Origin: Rhynchopus sp. YZ270_cl-10
Taxonomy: Eukaryota; Euglenozoa; Diplonemea; Diplonemida; Diplonemidae
Length of the DNA: 64,000 bases
Direction: 5' to 3'
Assembly (NCBI GenBank): GCA_964035575.1
Contig: OZ037878.1
Location: 1 to 64,000 of the forward strand
Positions within the stretch are counted from its first letter, which is position 1. Each line of letters begins with the position of its first letter. Shown one piece after another: positions 58,368 through 64,000 of the stretch. Below the pieces are notes generated by a model. The model was not told where the DNA came from and ran no database searches. It saw only the letters and a program-made list of their open reading frames with translations. The translations under genes were made by a program, and so were the position numbers.

Positions 58368-59296
58368 TTACGTTTTTGGGTGCGGGGAGAATAAAATTTG
58401 ATCGATAATACGCGAGCTTATTGTTTCATCTTGCTCAACCACATAAATACCACATACCCCCGACGATGCTATATCCACAAACGCCACGTCATATTTGCAC
58501 GCTTTCCCTGCAGCAATCTTTTTGACATGCTCCGCCAGAAAGACCTCACCGTCCTGCACGGTCACATGCGTGTTCGCACCCTCTTCAAATGAGAACCACT
58601 GCTTCGCCTGGCGCACCACTTCAGGCTCGATCTCCACACAATCAATCTCCATATGCGGGTAGAGGGTCTGGAGGAAGCCTGTCCAGCCGCCCCCACCAAG
58701 GCCGATGACAAGGGCACGAGGTTTGTCCTCTGGTTTGAAGAGACCTATGCACGACTCGCCGATGGCGAGAGGCATGCAGAAGAGGCGCTGGTACAGCGGC
58801 ATGATGTGTGTGTAGTCGGGCTCGCATTTGAGGTACATGTACGCCCCGTCCTCTGTGTCGTCGATGTCGTTCTTGCAGCGGATCAACGACTGAAAAGGGT
58901 ACGTCATCTTCTCAGTGTCAAACGTGAAGTGCAGCATCCGGTACAGATACCCGTCCGTGCCGTAGATGCTGTTCGTGTTACAGTACATGTCAGGGCTCGT
59001 CTCGCACACCTCCTTTGCAATGCGCTCCTCGTCGAAGTCCGTCGGAACAATCACCCGACGCCTCCCCCGCACAAAGAAGTACGGAACCCAGCTCGGTATT
59101 GTGCCGTCCATGTCCATTTTTTCTCTGTAGTGTTGTAGTGTTTTGTGCGTTTGCGTTTGGGCCGTACATACCCCATGTGCATGTGGTGCCGCAGTGCCAT
59201 TCCACCCGCAATCAATATGCCACCTATCGCAAAGCGCCAGCTTGCATCGAAGTAGAGATCCTTCTTGCTCGCCCTGGCGACGCGCTTGGCACTCAT
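58368..59296 (-). CDS. Membrane-anchored spermidine synthase-type methyltransferase-like protein
   Basis: Exon 1 is 59296-59172, the intron 59171-59125 (47 nt, GTATGT...ACTACAG), and exon 2 59124-58368; split codon (GG/A), 293 aa. Exon 1 supplies a membrane anchor (WRFAIGGILIAGGMAL, about residues 20-35) behind a basic N-terminus. Exon 2 carries a class I SAM-binding fold: motif I ALVIGLGGGGWTGF (179-192), acidic motif II VEIEPEVV (205-212), motif III VQDGEVFL, and VAFVDIAS (about 255-262). This pattern is shared by spermidine synthases and by METTL13-type lysine methyltransferases. The polyamine-binding residues are not evident. The 47-nt intron is the smallest seen here. Start set by SL acceptor AAACAG 16 nt upstream. 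Confidence 0.78.
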
Positions 59297-59486
59297 TGTG
59301 TTGTGTTAGCTGTTTGGAGCTCTTTTGATGCGGCTTCTGCCAAGCGATTCCTGGTGTGGTGTAGTGGCGGTGTGTGGTGGTGTCGAGATAAACGAAGAGG
59401 ACAAAAGTTCTACATAATTTTGTAAAGCTGCGACGCACTGCGTCGCGTGGGCTCGCTGGGAGTGGGAGGGGTGTAAATAGGTTTGG

Positions 59487-61031
59487 TTAGGTTCCGTTAA
59501 ACGATGCAAGAAGCTGCTCCTGGTAAGCTGTCAGCTGCTTGATCTTGTCGGATTGGTGCGCCGCGTTTGCGGAAGTGAGGATCTGTGAGCAGCGCAGCTC
59601 TGTGAAGGTGCGCTGCGTGTCGCCGGGTATTGTGGTAATAGGTGAGAACCCATCGACAATGTTCAGCTCAGACTCTGCTCTGTGCAGCAATGGAAGCTCC
59701 ACACGAGCGTTGACGACAGGGGCAGAAGCCTCCTGAGGCACCACCACAGCAGCGCTTTTTTCTGGCTGTGCCGCCTCGTCTGCTGTGTCCACGGTGACTG
59801 GAGCAGCCTGTGCGGTCTCTGCTGCCTTGACAGGTATTCGAGAGGATGACACCTTCGTCTTGGCAAGCGGCGCAGGGTCGGTTGCTGTGGACGGCCGTTT
59901 GAAGCTCCTTCGGCTTCCCCCGAGGCCACTTCCACTGAGTTGGGTATTTGCGTTGGGTGGGGCAGGTGTATGCTTCGCAGCGTGCTCCTCCAGGGCACGT
60001 TTGTGGACGAGATCTTGGGCTGTGCAGAACTCGATGATGTAGCGCATGACCTCGGTGTGCACGCGACGAGACACTTCGGTTGTTTCGGCGATGGCGGCAC
60101 TGACGACGTCGCGTATGCCTGCACAGTAGGTGCGCAGGCCGAGGAGCTGGCGCAGCATCGCGAGCAGCACATTCGCAAACTTGCGTTGCATCGTCTGGAG
60201 CTCCTGCTGGTGTCGTGCAATGATGATGTCCACATTCATGACACTCCCATCGCTGCGTATTCCTGTCGTCAGCATCTCCATCAGCGAATGCAGCATGTCC
60301 AACTCCGCCTTCGCGCCTGCCTGCGGATACAGCGAGCTTGTCTGCTGCTGCAGCACAAATGTGTGTTTGTCTGCGACAACCGGTGCATCGTCACCAAAGC
60401 GTATCCTGCTTGCCATCGCATCCTCCATGAGAGCCTTGCAGCGCCCTACGAAGCCTTGCGTGCTGTCGACAGAGGCCTGCGTGCCGTGCACAACTTGCCA
60501 TTCTTTGCGTTCGTGTATTGCGCGTGCGGCGTACATGGCGACTTTGGTGTGCACACGTTGCGTCTCGTCGAGCTCGACAGTGTTCTTCCTATGCGAGACG
60601 ATCCAGAGGTGCAGCTCCTCTGAGGATAGGGCGACCTGCTGCTCGTGGAGCGCGAGGAGGCGTTTGATGTGCTCCTGCTGCTCGCGGTTGTTGTGGCTGC
60701 GCTGCAGGAGCAGCTCCGAGAGGTCGCCCACGGCGTCGCTGTTGGTGCTGATCTCGTACTTCAACTTTGCGACGTCGCTGCCGCCTATGGCATTCCCACT
60801 ACCCACCACCTCACGCCCAAAGGCAGACAGCCGTGCCGCACTGCGCTCCACACGGAACGCAGCAATGTCCACCTTACTATCTAAAGCATCCCCCTGCAGC
60901 TTCTGCAGACGCGCCTGCGCATCTTTGACCTGCTTCCCCACAGCACTCAACCCTGCACGAATCTGGTCCAGCTTCTGGTAGTCTCTCGCATCGTCACCAG
61001 AAAGAACTCCACCACGATTCGCACGACTCAT
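59487..61031 (-). CDS. 514-aa helical protein, unknown
   Basis: Start ATG at 61031 (MSRANRGGVLSGDDARDYQK). Mostly alpha-helical up to about residue 350, with a coiled-coil opening (LDQIRAGLSAVGKQVKDAQA), then HIKRLLALHEQQVALSSEEL and a core LLAMLRQLLGLRTYCAGIRD. A disordered Ser/Pro/Ala-rich segment follows (350-470), and a short C-terminal helix DKIKQLTAYQEQLLASFNG. No signal peptide or membrane segment. No family recognised; single exon. Confidence 0.75.
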   Translation of the reverse strand: MSRANRGGVLSGDDARDYQKLDQIRAGLSAVGKQVKDAQARLQKLQGDALDSKVDIAAFRVERSAARLSAFGREVVGSGNAIGGSDVAKLKYEISTNSDAVGDLSELLLQRSHNNREQQEHIKRLLALHEQQVALSSEELHLWIVSHRKNTVELDETQRVHTKVAMYAARAIHERKEWQVVHGTQASVDSTQGFVGRCKALMEDAMASRIRFGDDAPVVADKHTFVLQQQTSSLYPQAGAKAELDMLHSLMEMLTTGIRSDGSVMNVDIIIARHQQELQTMQRKFANVLLAMLRQLLGLRTYCAGIRDVVSAAIAETTEVSRRVHTEVMRYIIEFCTAQDLVHKRALEEHAAKHTPAPPNANTQLSGSGLGGSRRSFKRPSTATDPAPLAKTKVSSSRIPVKAAETAQAAPVTVDTADEAAQPEKSAAVVVPQEASAPVVNARVELPLLHRAESELNIVDGFSPITTIPGDTQRTFTELRCSQILTSANAAHQSDKIKQLTAYQEQLLASFNGT

Positions 61032-61204
61032 ATCTTGAACCACAGCGGCGTCAAATGTAAACTCACCGCCTCACCATACACAGACAGACGAGGCACTAAA
61101 GAAAGAGTTGAAATGTGCTACAACGCAGCTCCGTCGGATGCAAAGGGTGGGATGTGATTTAAAAGATTCTAGTTGCCGCTTCAGGAAAAGAATATATGAG
61201 GTTA

Positions 61205-61720
61205 AACAAAAAGAGAGGGAGAGAGAGAGAACAGTCGTTATGACGGCATTTAGGTTGTGCTGTGGTGGGTCTATGTTATGGTAAAATGGGGAGGGAGGAG
61301 GGGAGAGAGGAAAGGGTAGGGGGAAAGGGGGCAAAAAGAGAGGGAGAGAGAGAGAACAGTCGTTATGACGGCATTTAGGTTGTGTTGTGGTGAGTCTATG
61401 TTATGGTAAAATGGGGAGGGAGGAGGGGAGAGAGGAAAGGGTAGGGGGAAAGGGGGCAAAAAGAGAGGGAGAGAGAGAGAACAGTCGTTATGACGACATT
61501 CTCGGATGGTGCTGTGGTGGGTCTATGTTATGGTAAAATGGGGAGGGAGGAGGGGAGAGAGGAAAGGGTAGGGGGAAAGGGGGCAAAAAGAGAGGGAGAG
61601 AGAGAGAACAGTCGTTATGACGGCATTCTCGGATGGTGCTGTGGTGGGTCTATGTTATGGTAAAATGGGGACACAGGAGGGGAGAGAGGAAAGGGTAGGG
61701 GAAAGGGTGAAAAGGAACAA
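61205..61720. repeat. Tandem repeat, about 124-bp unit, four copies
   Basis: Units start AAAAAGAGAGGGAGAGAGAG near 61208, 61334, 61457 and 61581 and contain ACAGTCGTTATGACGGCATT and GGGTCTATGTTATGGTAAAA followed by a G/A-rich block. The first two copies share CATTTAGGTTGTG, the last two CATTCTCGGATGG, showing block-wise homogenisation. It lies upstream of the 514-aa gene. Confidence 0.85.
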
Positions 61721-62152
61721 CAAGAGAGGGGGAGATAAGAAGAGGGGTATTTTTTTATGAAAAAAAGGGGGGCACTTTTTTTGAATTCTCTAATCGATGG
61801 ATAGGGGAGGTAACTACTAGCAAAAACGTTTTTTAAGAAAAAAATGCATTTTTGAGGGGGGAAGAGCGGGGAGTTAAAGTGGCAGGGATGTTCTGTTCTT
61901 TGGGGAAGTGGTTGCGATCACTTTCATTAGAATGGTTTTGATCATCCACGGGCATTTTTTTTTCTTCTTGGCTTCCGCAAAAAAAGCAAAAGAAAGCGCA
62001 AGCAGACAACAGAGATGACCCACTCTTTTAAAGAGAATACTCAAATAACAGTAAAACAACAGAGGAGTTTTGAGTGTTGTACTTTTCTGGCCAAAAAACC
62101 TCGTACACACCCACATTTTGCTGTCTAAGTAGTACTCTTGAAAGAAAAGATA
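61721..62152. other. Intergenic, no gene seen
   Basis: AT-rich; nothing recognised. Confidence 0.4.
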
Positions 62153-62632
62153 CCGTCTTTTGAAAAATTATGGACCAGAAAAATAGGTCCATAACAAAAA
62201 AAAATCCCAAAAAGTCCATAATTGTTCTGGTCCATCATTGTTCTGGTCCATGTTATTTCTGGTCCATCTGTGTTAGGCTTTTTTTTTTTGAACTTGTCCA
62301 TTTTCAGACCCATTCCGAGCTTTCGGTACCGCACGTTGGCGGGGCATCTCGGCTCATATGTGGCCCGGTAGACCCATTCCGAGCTTTCGGTACCAGACAA
62401 GTAAAAAAAAACCCCATTCCGAGCTTTCTCCCCACACAAGCGGTCGTCGCACGCGCTTCGCGCGCGCGACTCCCTGTCAAAATTCTGGACAAGTACAAAA
62501 AAACCCCCACACATATGTCGGACCAGAAAAATAGGTCCATAAAAAAAAAAAATCTCAAAAGGCCCATAATTGTTCTGGTCCATCATTATTCTGGTCCAAG
62601 TTATTTCTGGTCCATATTTTTTCAAAAGACGG
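62153..62632. mobile_element. MITE-like element with TA target duplication
   Basis: 480 bp flanked by TA on both sides (62151-62152; 62633-62634). Termini CCGTCTTTTGAAAAATTATG and, inverted, CCGTCTTTTGAAAAAATATG; the TIR extends about 35 bp to GGACCAGAAA. Inside, a 110-bp block (TGGACCAGAAAAATAGGTCC...) is repeated directly at 62171 and 62522, and ATTCCGAGCTTTC occurs three times. No coding capacity. TA duplication suggests the Tc1/mariner superfamily. Confidence 0.6.
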
Positions 62633-62634
62633 TA

Positions 62635-63212
62635 AGTTAAAAGTGCAAACACCTCACCCATCAGGGGTACCCAAAAGGCACTCAGAAAACTAAAAAACCC
62701 CTCGCAGGCGGAGTGTGCTGCAAGTACATAGGCACATCTTGTCGTGGGAAACACCCTGAGTTTGAAAACTTTGCTCGAAAGGCATTCAAAGAAGCGAAAG
62801 TGCTATTCAGGTACAAAACAAAATGAAGCCTTCTGCGGATGAGTCGCAAGCATAAAGCATACGAAAAAAGATTCTAAAATTGAGGATTTTCTCTAAAAAA
62901 AAAACTAAAAAGACTTTTGACCCCAAGAACACACACACCTCCACACCCCAACTTATTTTGTGTCTGACACAAAAAAAAAACAGATCTATTACGCTTTTTG
63001 TCCTGCAGGAAAAAAAACGCTGTCGGAAAAAAATACCATTTGTCGGGGAAACGCCCCTCGAATCTTACGAAGAAAAACCAACCACAGAAAAATGCAATAT
63101 CTCGGGTTATGACACATACACAAAACTCTAACTCAATGAAAAAAGCGCTCACAAAACAACCCCTCCCTTTTCTTTTAACTGGTGCAACACTGCGAAGTCT
63201 TCACTGAGTTTT
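62635..63212. other. Intergenic, 3' of the edge gene
   Basis: Holds the dispersed motif AAAAGTGCAAACACCTCACC at 62640. Otherwise AT-rich without a gene. Confidence 0.4.
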
Positions 63213-64000
63213 TTACACCTCTGTCAACATTCTGTCAAGGTCGTCGATCTCCCTCTGCAAACTAAGTGGTACGTCTGGGTTGCGTCTTGACTGCCTCTTC
63301 AGCGATGATGAGGCATGCGAACCTGCTGCGCTTCTGCCGCTGGTGCTGTTCACTCGCACGACACCGAGGGGCTGGCGTGCACCTCCACCCCCTACACCTG
63401 CACTTGCACTCTTCTTCGACGACTGCCTCGAGACACCCGACGCACTACGGAGACTTTTCGCACCACCACGACCACCCAACGTCTGGGACGATACCTGCGA
63501 CAAACCGGTCTGCGTCCTAGACACCTTAGACGACATCCGTACAATCTCAATCTCCTTCTGAGTCACCGGTGCTGGTTCAGACCACTCCCGCACGTAGCCC
63601 TGCTGGAGCGCTTCTGCACGCGATACCTCCACCTCCGCCTCTCTTGCACCACGCAGCACACTACGCTGCTGCTGCAGTTGCGGGGCATGCGCGTGGTACG
63701 ACGACGACGATGAGGGCTCTCTGCGGAGATGCCCTGTAAGCGGCGCAGTCTCAGAACTGAGACGGACGGCTGGGGGTGAGTGGTGTTGCTGCTGCTGCTG
63801 TGCACGGGCCTGCATCCTCTGCACCGGCGCCTGCGACGAATTCTCCCACAGAAACGGCTCCCTCCCAGACGCACCTTCCTCCACTATGTTCTGCAGACGG
63901 TGCAGCTGGCTGTTCTGTGCACCTTCCAGACGGTGCCCGCTTGTGCGTGGTGCAAACGACGAGGTTGACGTTGTCGCAAGGAAGTCCTGCGGACTGTGGA
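63213..64000 (-). CDS. Ser/Gln-rich protein, C-terminal part (runs off the window)
   Basis: The frame is open from the right window edge to the stop at 63213, giving at least 262 codons; the start lies outside. The sequence is disordered: Gln run QQQQQHH, SSSSSYHAHAPQLQQQ, then a helical stretch EVEVSRAEALQQGYVREW and EIEIVRMSSKVSRTQTGLS, Ser/Gly-rich GVGGGGARQPLGVV and a final helix SLQREIDDLDRMLTEV. No family recognised. The local style resembles the Ser-rich protein at 43494-45557. Confidence 0.65.
   Translation of the reverse strand, partial: HSPQDFLATTSTSSFAPRTSGHRLEGAQNSQLHRLQNIVEEGASGREPFLWENSSQAPVQRMQARAQQQQQHHSPPAVRLSSETAPLTGHLRREPSSSSSYHAHAPQLQQQRSVLRGAREAEVEVSRAEALQQGYVREWSEPAPVTQKEIEIVRMSSKVSRTQTGLSQVSSQTLGGRGGAKSLRSASGVSRQSSKKSASAGVGGGGARQPLGVVRVNSTSGRSAAGSHASSSLKRQSRRNPDVPLSLQREIDDLDRMLTEV

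Overview
The window is nuclear DNA of a euglenozoan, most likely a diplonemid. Three genes near the left edge encode a spliced-leader (SL) RNA: a 39-40 nt mini-exon ending CAGTTTCTGTACTTCATTG, a GTATGG donor, two stem-loops and a T-run. This exon closely resembles the kinetoplastid/diplonemid SL. Unlike most kinetoplastid genes, several protein genes here also carry ordinary cis-introns (GTATGT...CAG), which fits diplonemids better. Two proteins look like BILBO1, the flagellar pocket collar protein known from trypanosomes.

Layout. 1-5 kb: small nuclear RNA district with SL RNA x3, U6, U2, U4, U5, U1 and two 5S rRNA genes. Seven of these genes share a GCTTCCCTG-like element about 40 nt upstream. 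5-12.6 kb: 32 tRNA genes on both strands, one with an 11-nt intron, interspersed with fold-back and tandem repeats. 12.6-16.4 kb: gene-poor, with a (A)38 tract, about 48 copies of a 13-bp repeat, a 360-bp direct repeat and a piggyBac-like relic.

16.4-64 kb: every protein gene I accept lies on the minus strand, as in a euglenozoan polycistronic unit. Read in transcription order from the right edge: a partial Ser-rich protein, a 518-aa protein, a membrane-anchored methyltransferase-like protein, a small two-exon protein, a coiled-coil protein, a 513-aa protein, a small three-exon protein, a ubiquitin-like/LRR protein, a pyruvate/branched-chain dehydrogenase kinase, a Ser-rich protein, a Rab6-like GTPase, a secreted sialate O-acetylesterase-like enzyme, two BILBO1-like paralogs, two more UBL-LRR paralogs, a giant helical-repeat protein (two exons), a CFAP77-like axonemal protein and a 1042-aa mucin-stalk surface protein. 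There is no operon-like metabolic theme. Cytoskeletal and flagellar proteins (BILBO1 pair, CFAP77-like, coiled coils) are over-represented.

Most notable: (1) the U1 5' end contains ACATAC, the exact complement of the GTATGT donor used by seven cis-introns; (2) a UBL-LRR gene is interrupted by a 647-bp insertion flanked by a 19-bp duplication that would splice out seamlessly, an introner-like birth of an intron, and the insert encodes two copies of a new-looking Cys/His module plus a PCNA-binding (PIP-box) motif; (3) a 1.8-kb Mutator-like element with 189-bp inverted repeats and a 9-bp target duplication; (4) tandem BILBO1 paralogs with an intron at the identical place. All coordinates come from reading the sequence by eye; no search was run.
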